Shown piece after piece: positions 26,148 through 34,531 of a stretch of DNA of 64,000 nucleotides. The notes beneath the pieces were generated by a model, which did not search any database, had not been told where the DNA came from, and was given only the letters and a program-made list of their open reading frames with translations. The stretch comes from Aeromonas sp. RU39B. Lineage in GTDB: Bacteria > Pseudomonadota > Gammaproteobacteria > Enterobacterales > Aeromonadaceae. The stretch is from NCBI RefSeq assembly GCF_900156095.1, contig NZ_FTMJ01000008.1:62001-126000 (forward strand), in the 5' to 3' direction. Numbering within the stretch: the first letter of the stretch is position 1; every line of letters starts with the position of its first letter. A program made the position numbers and the translations under genes.

Positions 26148-26972
26148 ATGAAGACACTGTCAGACGATGTATACAAGCAGTTCAGTACCTTTCTGGAAAA
26201 TCAGAGCGGTATTGTGCTGGGCGATAACAAGCAGTATCTGGTTAAGAGCCGGTTGTCGCCCCTGCTGACCCAGTTTGGCGCGGCCAGCCTCGATGATCTG
26301 ATTGCTCGTTCAATGAATGTGCGCGAGCGGGATCTCAAGATGGCTGTGGTCGATGCCATGACCACCAATGAAACGCTCTGGTTTCGTGATACCTATCCGT
26401 TCCAGATGCTGACAGACAAATTGTTTCCCGAACTTGGTAAAAGTGGCCGAGCAGTCAAGATATGGTCTGCGGCTTCATCGTCCGGGCAAGAGCCCTACTC
26501 GATTGCCATGACGTCCATCGAGCACCAGATGAAAAAGCCGGGCACTCTGCCTGGCGGCGTACAGATAGTAGGTACTGATATATCTACCTCCATGCTCAAT
26601 CAGTGCAAGGAAGGGGTATATGACAATCTGGCGTTGGCCCGCGGTCTATCTCCTGAGCGCAAGAAGATGTTCTTCGAGCCCCACGGCGACAACAAAATGC
26701 GGGTGGTGGAGCGAGTCAGAAAATTGACATCGTTCCGCCAGATCAACTTGCTGGAAAGCTACAGTCTGCTGGGCAAGTTTGACATCATCTTTTGCCGCAA
26801 CGTGCTTATCTACTTTGCTCCTGAGGTGAAATCCAAAATCCTCAATCAGTTTGCAGGCAGCCTCAATCCAGGTGGCTACCTGATGCTGGGCGCTTCAGAA
26901 TCTCTGGCTGGTCTGACCGAGCGGTTTGAGATGATTCGCTGTAACCCCGGCATTGTTTACAAAGTTAAGTAA
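26148..26972 (+). CDS. cheR: Chemoreceptor methyltransferase CheR
   Basis: A 274-residue S-adenosylmethionine-dependent methyltransferase that methylates glutamates on chemoreceptors. An N-terminal helical domain (FLENQSGIVLGDNKQYLVKSRL) is followed by the catalytic domain with TTNETLWFRD, the SAM-binding WSAASSSGQEPYSIAM, GTDISTSML, FDIIFCRNVLIYF and GGYLMLGASESL. No pentapeptide-tethering domain is seen. It follows cheV by 21 bases in the same operon, and the sigma54 promoter of flgB starts about 15 bases after its stop. Confidence 0.96.
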   Translation: MKTLSDDVYKQFSTFLENQSGIVLGDNKQYLVKSRLSPLLTQFGAASLDDLIARSMNVRERDLKMAVVDAMTTNETLWFRDTYPFQMLTDKLFPELGKSGRAVKIWSAASSSGQEPYSIAMTSIEHQMKKPGTLPGGVQIVGTDISTSMLNQCKEGVYDNLALARGLSPERKKMFFEPHGDNKMRVVERVRKLTSFRQINLLESYSLLGKFDIIFCRNVLIYFAPEVKSKILNQFAGSLNPGGYLMLGASESLAGLTERFEMIRCNPGIVYKVK

Positions 26973-26986
26973 TCCCTCCTAAATTC

Positions 26987-27003
26987 CTGGCACACCCCTT
27001 GCT
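26987..27003 (+). promoter_or_regulatory. sigma54 promoter of the flgBCDE operon
   Basis: CTGGCAC-ACCCC-TTGC with GG and GC exactly ten bases apart, 28 bases before the flgB ATG. It matches the consensus TGGCAC-N5-TTGC. Confidence 0.85.
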
Positions 27004-27030
27004 TATATTCGGTTAAGCAGGAGGTGTGTC

Positions 27031-27429
27031 ATGGCTCTTTCGTTTGACAAGGCGTTCGGTGTTCATCAATACACGCTGGGAGTTCGTGCTCGGCGTGCAG
27101 AGGTGCTCGCCGGTAATATCGCCAACGCAGATACCCCGGGCTATAAGGCCAAAGATGTGGATTTTTCCCAAGCGCTAAAAGACGCCCAGAGCGGTCAGGG
27201 CTTTGGCTTGTCCACAACAAATGAACGGCATTTTGCTCTCAATCTGGGAGGCAGCGGGGATGTGAAGTATCGCAATCCTCTTCAACCGGATACGGGTGAT
27301 GGCAACACGGTAGACCTGCAGCAAGAGCGCAAGGATTTCATGCAAAACAGCCTTGAGTACCAGACATCGCTGGAGTTTATGAACAGCAAGATCTCCGGTC
27401 TGCTCAAGGCGCTCAAAGGAGAGCAGTAA
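27031..27429 (+). CDS. flgB: Proximal rod protein FlgB
   Basis: A 132-residue rod subunit. The N-terminal flagellar rod signature is present ([20 protein letters not shown]), as is the C-terminal helix [21 protein letters not shown]. It is exported by the flagellar type III system without a signal peptide and joins the basal body to the distal rod. AGGAGG precedes the ATG. It is the first gene of the sigma54-driven flgBCDE operon, and its stop overlaps the flgC ATG (TAATG). Confidence 0.96.
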   Translation: MALSFDKAFGVHQYTLGVRARRAEVLAGNIANADTPGYKAKDVDFSQALKDAQSGQGFGLSTTNERHFALNLGGSGDVKYRNPLQPDTGDGNTVDLQQERKDFMQNSLEYQTSLEFMNSKISGLLKALKGEQ

Positions 27430-27848
27430 TGAGCTTGTTCAATGTATTTGACATCTCGGGCTCGGCCATGAGCGCACAGTCAGTTCGCCTCAATACGGTA
27501 GCCAGTAACATGGCCAACGCTGACAGTGTCAGCTCGAGTGTGGACAAAACTTACCGGGCGCGGCGGCCGATCTTTGCCGCCCAGCTTGAACAGGCGGTGT
27601 CAGACCGGCAAGCGGGGGTGGGGGTTGATGTTAAGGGTATCGTCGAGAGCGATGCGCCTCTGCTCAAGGAGTACAACCCCAATCATCCGCTGGCTGACAA
27701 AGACGGTTTTATCTACAAGCCCAACGTCAACATGGTTGAAGAGATGACTGACATGATCAGTGCTTCGCGCAGTTATCAGACCAACGTACAAGTTGCCGAT
27801 GCCGCGAAGAAGATGCTGCAGCAGACGCTCAGCATGGGCAAGGGTTAA
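27429..27848 (+). CDS. flgC: Proximal rod protein FlgC
   Basis: A 139-residue rod subunit with the N-terminal signature MSAQSVRLNTVASNMANADS and the C-terminal VNMVEEMTDMISASRSYQTN typical of FlgC. It polymerises with FlgB and FlgF to form the proximal rod. Its start overlaps the flgB stop by one base, so translation is coupled. It has an insert rich in Arg and Pro (TYRARRPIFAAQL) before the C-terminal helix, as expected for the family. Confidence 0.96.
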   Translation: MSLFNVFDISGSAMSAQSVRLNTVASNMANADSVSSSVDKTYRARRPIFAAQLEQAVSDRQAGVGVDVKGIVESDAPLLKEYNPNHPLADKDGFIYKPNVNMVEEMTDMISASRSYQTNVQVADAAKKMLQQTLSMGKG

Positions 27849-27859
27849 GGAGCTGAGCG

Positions 27860-28573
27860 ATGGCCGATAGTATCAGCAATCTCTCGTCGACGACGAGCAG
27901 CAGCTCGAGCAGCACGACCACCACAGCGAAGAAGACGCTGGATCAGGAGTCGTTCTTCAAGCTGATGACCATGCAGTTGTCCTATCAGGATCCGTTCAAG
28001 CCGGTCGAGAACTCGGAGATGCTCTCCCAGATGACCTCGATGTCCACGGCAGAGGGGATCTCGAACCTGACGAGTCAGATGACCAACCTCAATACGGTCA
28101 TGACATCCAGCCAAGCCCTGCAGGCCTCTGCATTGGTTGGGCAGGATGTCCTGATTGGTTCCAACAAGGGATACCTTGAATCAGGTGGTTCCATGAACGG
28201 CACCCTGATCATGGGTGACGGTGCCAGCAACGTGACGGTCACGGTCGAAGATGCCAATGGCCAGGTGATTCGTCAGGTCAAGCTGGACGGCACTCAGAAG
28301 GGCAACGTTGCCTTTACTTGGGACGGCAAGGACAACAGTGGTAATGCGGTCAAGGAGGGCAACTACCAGCTCAAGGTGTCCGGTACGGTCAATGGCAAGA
28401 ATGAAACCTTTAACGGTCTGGTTTACAACCGGGTTGAAAGTGTGACCTTGGGAACCAGCACCAATCCGACCACGGTCAAGCTCAAGGGGATCGGTGCCGT
28501 TTACCTGACCGATATCCTGGAAATAGCAGGTAGTAAAAGCAATACGTCCAGCGGGACGGGCTCCAGCACTTAA
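27860..28573 (+). CDS. flgD: Hook-cap scaffold FlgD
   Basis: A 237-residue protein that caps the growing hook. The N-terminal region is a Ser/Thr tract (SSTTSSSSSS), then LDQESFFKLMTMQLSYQDPFKP, the FlgD signature. It is followed by a tudor/Fn3-like core with TVEDANGQVIRQVKLDG and FTWDGKDNSGNAVKEGNY. It is required for polymerising FlgE and is absent from the finished structure. It lies between flgC and flgE in the sigma54 operon, 11 bases after flgC. Confidence 0.95.
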   Translation: MADSISNLSSTTSSSSSSTTTTAKKTLDQESFFKLMTMQLSYQDPFKPVENSEMLSQMTSMSTAEGISNLTSQMTNLNTVMTSSQALQASALVGQDVLIGSNKGYLESGGSMNGTLIMGDGASNVTVTVEDANGQVIRQVKLDGTQKGNVAFTWDGKDNSGNAVKEGNYQLKVSGTVNGKNETFNGLVYNRVESVTLGTSTNPTTVKLKGIGAVYLTDILEIAGSKSNTSSGTGSST

Positions 28574-28593
28574 GGCGATGAAAGGAGAATACC

Positions 28594-29916
28594 ATGTCAT
28601 TTAACAACGCCCTGAGCGGAGTCAACGCCGCTCAAAAAGATTTGAACGTTACGGCCAACAACATCGCCAACGTTAACACCACTGGCTTTAAAGAGTCCCG
28701 TGCCGAGTTTGCCGATGTGTATGCCAACTCCATCTTTGTCAATGCCAAGACTCAGGTCGGTAATGGTGTGGCAACCGGCGCTGTTGCCCAGCAGTTTCAC
28801 CAGGGGGCGTTGCAGTACACCAACAACCCGTTTGACATGGCGATTCAAGGAAATGGTTTTTTTGTGCTCTCCGATGGGTTGAGCAACCTAGATCGAACCT
28901 TTACCCGCGCTGGCGCATTCAAGCTCAATGAGAGCAGCTATATCGTTAACAATCAGGGAAAGTACCTGCAAGGCTATGAAATCAACCAGGATGGCACGCC
29001 CAAGGCGGTGAGTCTCAACGCCACCAAGCCAATCCAGATTCCGGATAAGGCTGGCGAGCCAAAGATGACCGAAAAGGTTGAGGCCAGCTTCAACCTGAGC
29101 AGTACCAATGATACGACAGCAATGGATCCGGCTAACTTTGACCCGACCAACAATAAGACCTTTAACCATTCCACTTCGGTCGTTGTCTATGACTCGCTGG
29201 GGTCACCTCACACCATGACTATGTACTTCGTCCGTCAGCAGGGGGCGACGGCTGGTGTGCCGCTCGATCCTCCAACTTGGCAGATGTATTTGTATGAAGG
29301 AAGCAATGCTATTGATGTTACCGGTGGTACCTCCCCGGGCGGTACTGTGCCGCTGGGGGTAACGTTGGAATTTACCTCTGGTGGTAAACTCAACACCACC
29401 ACACCCGCCACCATCACGACTGAAGCGCTGGGTACGCCGGGTGCTGGTATTATCACCAATGGTGCCGACCAGACTCAAACCATTACGATGGAACTTGAGG
29501 ATGTAACACAATATGCATCTGCTTTTGAAGTCAACAAACTGACGCAGGATGGCGCCACGGTCGGTCGTCTGACCAAGGTGGAGATCACCGACGACGGTAT
29601 CGTCTCGGCCACTTATAGCAACGCAACCACCGTCAAGGTCGCCATGGTCGCCATGGCTAAGTTTGCCAACTCACAAGGGCTGACCCAGGTGGGGGATACT
29701 TCATGGCAATCTTCGCTGCTCTCCGGCGATGCTTTGCCGGGTTCCCCGAATTCCGGTTCATTCGGCAGTATCAAATCGTCGGCGTTGGAGCAGTCCAACG
29801 TGGATTTGACCACCCAGTTGGTTAACCTCATCACGGCGCAGCGAAACTTTCAGGCCAACTCACGGGCGCTAGAAGTCAACAGCACCCTGATGCAGAGCAT
29901 CCTGCAGATCCGGTAA
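28594..29916 (+). CDS. flgE: Hook protein FlgE
   Basis: A 440-residue hook subunit. The N-terminal D0/D1 signature is NVTANNIANVNTTGFKESRAEFADVYA, and the C-terminal one is LSQSN-type EQSNVDLTTQLVNLITAQRNFQAN. The middle (about residues 150-330) is variable and rich in Thr, Gly and Asn, forming the exposed hook domains. AAAGGAG precedes the ATG. A strong hairpin terminator follows the stop, then a new sigma54 promoter starts flgF, so flgE ends its operon. Confidence 0.96.
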   Translation: MSFNNALSGVNAAQKDLNVTANNIANVNTTGFKESRAEFADVYANSIFVNAKTQVGNGVATGAVAQQFHQGALQYTNNPFDMAIQGNGFFVLSDGLSNLDRTFTRAGAFKLNESSYIVNNQGKYLQGYEINQDGTPKAVSLNATKPIQIPDKAGEPKMTEKVEASFNLSSTNDTTAMDPANFDPTNNKTFNHSTSVVVYDSLGSPHTMTMYFVRQQGATAGVPLDPPTWQMYLYEGSNAIDVTGGTSPGGTVPLGVTLEFTSGGKLNTTTPATITTEALGTPGAGIITNGADQTQTITMELEDVTQYASAFEVNKLTQDGATVGRLTKVEITDDGIVSATYSNATTVKVAMVAMAKFANSQGLTQVGDTSWQSSLLSGDALPGSPNSGSFGSIKSSALEQSNVDLTTQLVNLITAQRNFQANSRALEVNSTLMQSILQIR

Positions 29917-29936
29917 GCCGTCATAAAGCTGACGCG

Positions 29937-29960
29937 AGGGACGCAATGCGTCCCTTTTTT
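29937..29960 (+). terminator. Terminator after flgE
   Basis: Hairpin AGGGACGC-AAT-GCGTCCCT followed by TTTTT, 21 bases after the flgE stop. It separates flgBCDE from the next sigma54 unit. Confidence 0.85.
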
Positions 29961-29998
29961 ATTTTATAAAACATGAGGTTATGTTCTTATTTTGGGCT

Positions 29999-30015
29999 TT
30001 GGCACTGCTTTTGCA
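29999..30015 (+). promoter_or_regulatory. sigma54 promoter of the flgF operon
   Basis: TTGGCACTGCTTTTGCA has GG and GC ten bases apart and matches the consensus closely. It lies 42 bases before the flgF ATG. Confidence 0.9.
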
Positions 30016-30056
30016 GAAATGATGGCAGCAAGTCATGACCGTCAGTGAGGAGAGCC

Positions 30057-30803
30057 ATGGACCATCTGCTTTACATCGCCATGTCGGGGGCCAAGGAGAA
30101 CATGAACAGCCTGGCTGTTCGCAGTAACAACCTGGCTAATGCCAACACCGTTGGCTTCAAATCCGACTTTGAGCAGGCACGCAGCATGCAAGCTTTTGGT
30201 GAAGGGCTGGCAAGCCGGGTGTTTGCCAAGACCGAGCGACCCGGGCAAAACCTCGAGCACGGCATGCTGATGACCACAGGACGGGATCTTGACGTGGCTC
30301 TTGATGGCCAAGGCTGGATTGCCGTACAGGATCCCAAAGGGGGAGAGGCGTTTACTCGCATGGGCAATTTGCAGCTCAGTGCCACTGGCAACCTGCAAAC
30401 CTCCACGGGCCTCAATGTGGTCGACGATGCCGGTAACCCGATTATTTTGCCGCTGCCGGTCGAGAAAATTTCTATCAACCGTGACGGGACCATCTCGGGC
30501 CGTCCGGAAGGGGCTGCCCCCAACCTGTCAGAGAACTTTCAACGTATCAAGCTGGTCCGTCCGGCCAATGACGCGGTGGAGAAGGGGGAGGATGGTCTGT
30601 TTCGACGCAAGGACAAGCAAGCCGAGCCGGCGTCGGCCACAGTGGGACTTATCTCTGGCGCACTGGAGGGAAGTAATGTGAATCCTGTGGAAGAGATGAC
30701 CAACCTTATCCGTCTGCAACGGCAGTTTGAAACCCAGATCAAAATGATGAAAACAGCGGAAGAAAATGATGAAGCCCAGACTCAACTGCTGCGTATCAGC
30801 TAA
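30057..30803 (+). CDS. flgF: Proximal rod protein FlgF
   Basis: A 248-residue rod subunit: N-terminal MSGAKENMNSLAVRSNNLAN and NTVGFKSDFEQ, C-terminal GSNVNPVEEMTNLIRLQRQF. The central domain DLDVALDGQGWIAVQDPKG is the FlgE/F/G core. I chose the ATG at 30057, which follows GTGAGGAGAGCC; a GTG 12 bases earlier is also in frame. It opens the sigma54-driven flgFGHIJKL unit. Confidence 0.95.
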   Translation: MDHLLYIAMSGAKENMNSLAVRSNNLANANTVGFKSDFEQARSMQAFGEGLASRVFAKTERPGQNLEHGMLMTTGRDLDVALDGQGWIAVQDPKGGEAFTRMGNLQLSATGNLQTSTGLNVVDDAGNPIILPLPVEKISINRDGTISGRPEGAAPNLSENFQRIKLVRPANDAVEKGEDGLFRRKDKQAEPASATVGLISGALEGSNVNPVEEMTNLIRLQRQFETQIKMMKTAEENDEAQTQLLRIS

Positions 30804-30817
30804 CCAAGGAGTATGAG

Positions 30818-31606
30818 ATGAATCCTGCACTCTGGATAAGCAAGACCGGACTGGACGCACAGCAGGTCAATATCAGTGTCACCTCCAACAACTTGGCGAA
30901 CGCCAGCACGGTGGGATACAAAAAAGGCCGGGCGATTTTCGAAGATCTGCTCTATCAGAACATCAATCAGCCAGGCGGACGCTCTTCGGCTGATACCACC
31001 ATGCCCTCCGGTCTGATGTTGGGTGCTGGTGCCAAGGTGGTGGCCACCCAAAAGAACCACAGCCAGGGTAACGTGCAGACGACCGACAACTCGCTCGACA
31101 TGATGATAAGTGGTCGCGGCTATTTTGAGGTGCAACTGCCCGATGGTAGCGCCGCTTACACCCGTAATGGCCAGTTCACCCTCAATGACGAGGGAACCAT
31201 CGTGACCCCCGGTAACGGCTATCCGCTGCAGCCCGAAATTCAGATCCCGGAGAACGCCCAGAGCGTCACTATCGGCACTGACGGTCAGGTATCGGTGCAG
31301 CTGGCAGGTCAGAGTGACAGCCAGGTGGTTGGCCAGATCAATATCTCCGATTTCGTCAACCCGAGCGGCTTGCAGCCGATGGGTGAGAACATGTTTTTAG
31401 AAACCCAATCCAGTGGCGCCCCAATCCAGGGGACGGCCGGTGCCGATGGGCTTGGTGTGATCAAGCAGGGGATGCTGGAAACGTCCAACGTCAACGTGAC
31501 CGAAGAGCTGGTGGACTTGATCCAGGCACAGCGGGTTTACGAGATGAACTCCAAGGTGATTTCAGCCGTTGACTCGATGATGTCCTATCTGACACAGCGG
31601 GTGTAA
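30818..31606 (+). CDS. flgG: Distal rod protein FlgG
   Basis: A 262-residue distal-rod subunit. The N-terminal signature is ISVTSNNLANASTVGYKKGRAIFEDLLYQ, followed by the FlgE-F-G core (DNSLDMMISGRGYFEVQLPDG) and the C-terminal TSNVNVTEELVDLIQAQRVYEMNS. Its length matches E. coli FlgG (260). AAGGAG precedes the ATG, 14 bases after flgF. Confidence 0.97.
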   Translation: MNPALWISKTGLDAQQVNISVTSNNLANASTVGYKKGRAIFEDLLYQNINQPGGRSSADTTMPSGLMLGAGAKVVATQKNHSQGNVQTTDNSLDMMISGRGYFEVQLPDGSAAYTRNGQFTLNDEGTIVTPGNGYPLQPEIQIPENAQSVTIGTDGQVSVQLAGQSDSQVVGQINISDFVNPSGLQPMGENMFLETQSSGAPIQGTAGADGLGVIKQGMLETSNVNVTEELVDLIQAQRVYEMNSKVISAVDSMMSYLTQRV

Positions 31607-31619
31607 CAGGAGTGCTGTC

Positions 31620-32294
31620 ATGAAAACCGTCTGGATGCTGGGTTGCTTGTTGCTGGCTGGATGCAGCAGCACCCCCTATACACCGCGACCCGACGATCCC
31701 GATTACTCACCGGTCTATCCGGATAGCGAATCGGTGTCGGTGCGCCCAACCGGGGCTATTTTCCAGCCCGATCAGATCAACAGCATCTATTCGGACATCA
31801 AGGCGCACAAGGTCGGTGACCTCATCACTATCGAGTTGGCGGAATCGACCTCCGCCACCAAGAAGGCGAACACTCAGACCGGCAAAGACAACAGCTTTAC
31901 GCTCAATCCCGTCAAGGTGGGTGGAGTCGCGGTCACGGCGGGGGGGTATTACGATCTCTCTGCATCGGCAGATCAACAGGCCGCCTTTAAAGGGCAGGCC
32001 AAAGCCGACCAGAGCAACAGCCTGCAGGGCAATATTTCGGTCAGTGTCTATAAGGTGTTGCCCAACGGCAATCTGATGGTTCGCGGCGAAAAGTGGATCA
32101 TGCTGAATAACGGTAATGAATACATCCGGATCACCGGCGTGATTCGCCCCGAGGATGTCACCTCAGATAACTCGGTGTCGTCACAGCGCGTCGGTAATGC
32201 CCGGATCTATTACGGTGGAACCGGTGACTTGGCCAATACCCAGGAGCAGGGATGGCTGACCAGTTTCTTCAACGGTCCCTGGTGGCCCCTGTAG
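31620..32294 (+). CDS. flgH: L-ring lipoprotein FlgH
   Basis: A 224-residue outer-membrane lipoprotein forming the L ring. The lipobox is visible as LLAGC at about residue 15, with Cys as the lipidated residue. [24 protein letters not shown] and the C-terminal [23 protein letters not shown] and ARIYYGG are family features. GAG precedes the ATG in the 13-base gap after flgG. flgI follows after 14 bases. Confidence 0.96.
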   Translation: MKTVWMLGCLLLAGCSSTPYTPRPDDPDYSPVYPDSESVSVRPTGAIFQPDQINSIYSDIKAHKVGDLITIELAESTSATKKANTQTGKDNSFTLNPVKVGGVAVTAGGYYDLSASADQQAAFKGQAKADQSNSLQGNISVSVYKVLPNGNLMVRGEKWIMLNNGNEYIRITGVIRPEDVTSDNSVSSQRVGNARIYYGGTGDLANTQEQGWLTSFFNGPWWPL

Positions 32295-32308
32295 TGGTTG
32301 GAGGCTTT

Positions 32309-33406
32309 ATGCGTGTTTATCACCTCTTGATGCTGAGTGTCTGTCTGTTGCTCCCGCTGGGCGCACAGGCGACCCGTATCAAGGACATTAGCTCGGTGGA
32401 AGGGGTTCGCAATAACCAGCTGCTCGGTTATGGCTTGGTTGTGGGCCTGCCGGGGACTGGCGAGAAGAGTAACGCATTCACCGAGCAGACGTTTCGCACC
32501 ATGCTGAACAACTTTGGCATCAAGGTGCCGGAAAATCTCAAGCCGAAGATCAAGGACGTGGCTCCGGTGGCTGTGCATGCCGACCTGCCACCGTTTTCCA
32601 AGCCTGGCCAAACCATTGATATCACGGTATCTGCAATTGGCGAGGCCAAGAGCCTGCGCGGTGGCACCTTGCTGCAAACCTTTTTGAAGGGGCTTGATGG
32701 CCGGGTCTATGCGGTGGCGCAAGGTAGTCTGGTGGTCGGTGGTTTGGGCGCTGAAGGGGCGGATGGCTCCAAGGTGGTCATTAACACCCCGACCGTAGGC
32801 CGAATTGCCAACGGCGCCACGGTTGAGCGCGAGGTGCCCAACGCATTTAGCCAGGGCGATACGATTACGTTCAACTTGCAGCGAGCTGACTTTACGACGG
32901 CTCGCCGCGTCTCCGAGGCGATTAACTCACTGGTTGGCCCGAACACGGCGCAGGCGATGGATGCAACGTCAGTCAAGGTGTATGCACCGCGCGATCCGGC
33001 GCAGCGCGTTTCCTATCTCTCGACGCTGGAGAATCTGGAAGTCGATCCTGCTGATGAGGCCGCCAAAATTATTGTGAACTCGCGCACTGGTACCATCGTT
33101 ATCGGCCGTGAAGTGAAGCTCAAACCGGCGGCCATCAGCCACGGTGGGCTGACCGTGACCATCGCCGAAAACCAGCAGGCTTCTCAGCCTAATCCTTTGT
33201 CACAAGGGCAGACCGCGGTCACCAACAATTCGACTATCAATGTGCAGCAACAAAATGGCCGGATGTTCAAGTTTGATACCGGCGCATCTTTGGATGATCT
33301 GGTTCGAGCTGTCAATCAGGTCGGCGTGGCACCAGGGGATTTGATGGCGATTCTGGAAGCGTTGCAACAGGCGGGCGCGATTCAGGGTGAGCTGGTCATT
33401 CTTTAA
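32309..33406 (+). CDS. flgI: P-ring protein FlgI
   Basis: A 365-residue periplasmic protein forming the P ring. A signal peptide ([19 protein letters not shown]) is followed by [52 protein letters not shown] and the C-terminal [21 protein letters not shown] chose the ATG at 32309 because TGGAGG lies just upstream; the longer open frame overlaps flgH. Its assembly depends on FlgA, encoded at 24373-25059. Confidence 0.96.
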   Translation: MRVYHLLMLSVCLLLPLGAQATRIKDISSVEGVRNNQLLGYGLVVGLPGTGEKSNAFTEQTFRTMLNNFGIKVPENLKPKIKDVAPVAVHADLPPFSKPGQTIDITVSAIGEAKSLRGGTLLQTFLKGLDGRVYAVAQGSLVVGGLGAEGADGSKVVINTPTVGRIANGATVEREVPNAFSQGDTITFNLQRADFTTARRVSEAINSLVGPNTAQAMDATSVKVYAPRDPAQRVSYLSTLENLEVDPADEAAKIIVNSRTGTIVIGREVKLKPAAISHGGLTVTIAENQQASQPNPLSQGQTAVTNNSTINVQQQNGRMFKFDTGASLDDLVRAVNQVGVAPGDLMAILEALQQAGAIQGELVIL

Positions 33407-33457
33407 TCAGGGTGGCAATGGGTTGCCACCTGCGGCAAGAAGTGAAGTGAGGCAAGT

Positions 33458-34528
33458 ATGGCAGGCATCGATAACCAAGGGGTCAATCTGGGCTTGGTCA
33501 ACGATGTCCAGAATCTGGACAAGTTGCGTCAGCTCGGTCGAACCCAACAGGGTGAGCAGCAAGCACTGCGTGCGGCGGCTAACCAGTTTGAAGCGCTATT
33601 TAGCCAAACTCTGTTTCAGGGTATGCGCAAGGCGGGAGCCGAGCTGACCAAAGACAACCCGATGAACAGCAGTTATACCGAGTTTTACGAAGGTATGCTC
33701 GATCAGCAGCGGGTGTCTGACATGGCCAATAAGGGAGGGCTGGGGATCGCCGACATGGTGGTCAAACAGCTCTCACCGCGCACCTTTCAGCATAGCGATG
33801 GTCGCACGCTGCGTATGCCGGAGCGAACCGAGCGGGTTTATAAGCCCTATGCCGAACATCTTGCCGAACAAAAGCAACTTGCTGAAAAACTTGGCAAAGA
33901 AATTGCTGACACTGGTAGTGAGGGTCAGCAGGAGCCGCTGCAGGCGAGTCAGGGGCACCGTCATAGCCGTACCATTCCCCCGATGGGAAAACTTCAGACT
34001 CAGGCCAAGTCGCAAGACGACTACCAGGATGATGGTACGCCGGCATTCGATTCCCCCCGTGAGTTTGTCAATCGGCTGATGCCGCTGGCGAAAAAAGCGG
34101 CGGAGAAGCTGGGACTGGATCCGGCGGTGTTGGTGGCTCAGGCCGCACTCGAAAGTGGCTGGGGCAAGCGGGTCATTCGTAATGGTGATGGTGAAGTGAC
34201 CCATAATCTGTTTGGTATCAAGGCTGACTCTCGCTGGGATGGACAAAAAGCCGTTGTCAGTACCCTGGAATATGAAAAGGGCGTGGCGTCACGGCAGAAG
34301 GCTGCGTTTCGGTCGTATGAATCGTTCGAAGAGAGTTTCAACGACTACGTGGATTTTCTGACCTCAGGCAAGCGCTACCAGCGCGCTTTGTCCAGTGTGG
34401 ATACCCCGGAGCGTTACTTTGACGCCTTGCAGGCGGCCGGTTATGCCACCGACCCTCACTACGCCAGGAAGCTCAAGCAAGTCCTGCACAGTGATGCTAT
34501 CAGTCAATACACGGAAATGGAGACCTGA
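33458..34528 (+). CDS. flgJ: Rod-cap protein and muramidase FlgJ
   Basis: A 356-residue two-domain protein. The N-terminal rod-scaffold part (about residues 1-110) has AANQFEALFSQTLFQGMRKAG and SSYTEFYEGMLDQQRVSDMA. The C-terminal glucosaminidase domain (about 190-350) has FVNRLMPLAKKAAEKLG, LVAQAALESGWGKR with the catalytic Glu, NLFGIKADSRWDG and FRSYESFEESFNDYVDFL. It caps the rod and opens the peptidoglycan for it. GAGG precedes the ATG. flgK follows after three bases. Confidence 0.95.
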   Translation: MAGIDNQGVNLGLVNDVQNLDKLRQLGRTQQGEQQALRAAANQFEALFSQTLFQGMRKAGAELTKDNPMNSSYTEFYEGMLDQQRVSDMANKGGLGIADMVVKQLSPRTFQHSDGRTLRMPERTERVYKPYAEHLAEQKQLAEKLGKEIADTGSEGQQEPLQASQGHRHSRTIPPMGKLQTQAKSQDDYQDDGTPAFDSPREFVNRLMPLAKKAAEKLGLDPAVLVAQAALESGWGKRVIRNGDGEVTHNLFGIKADSRWDGQKAVVSTLEYEKGVASRQKAAFRSYESFEESFNDYVDFLTSGKRYQRALSSVDTPERYFDALQAAGYATDPHYARKLKQVLHSDAISQYTEMET

Positions 34529-34531
34529 TTC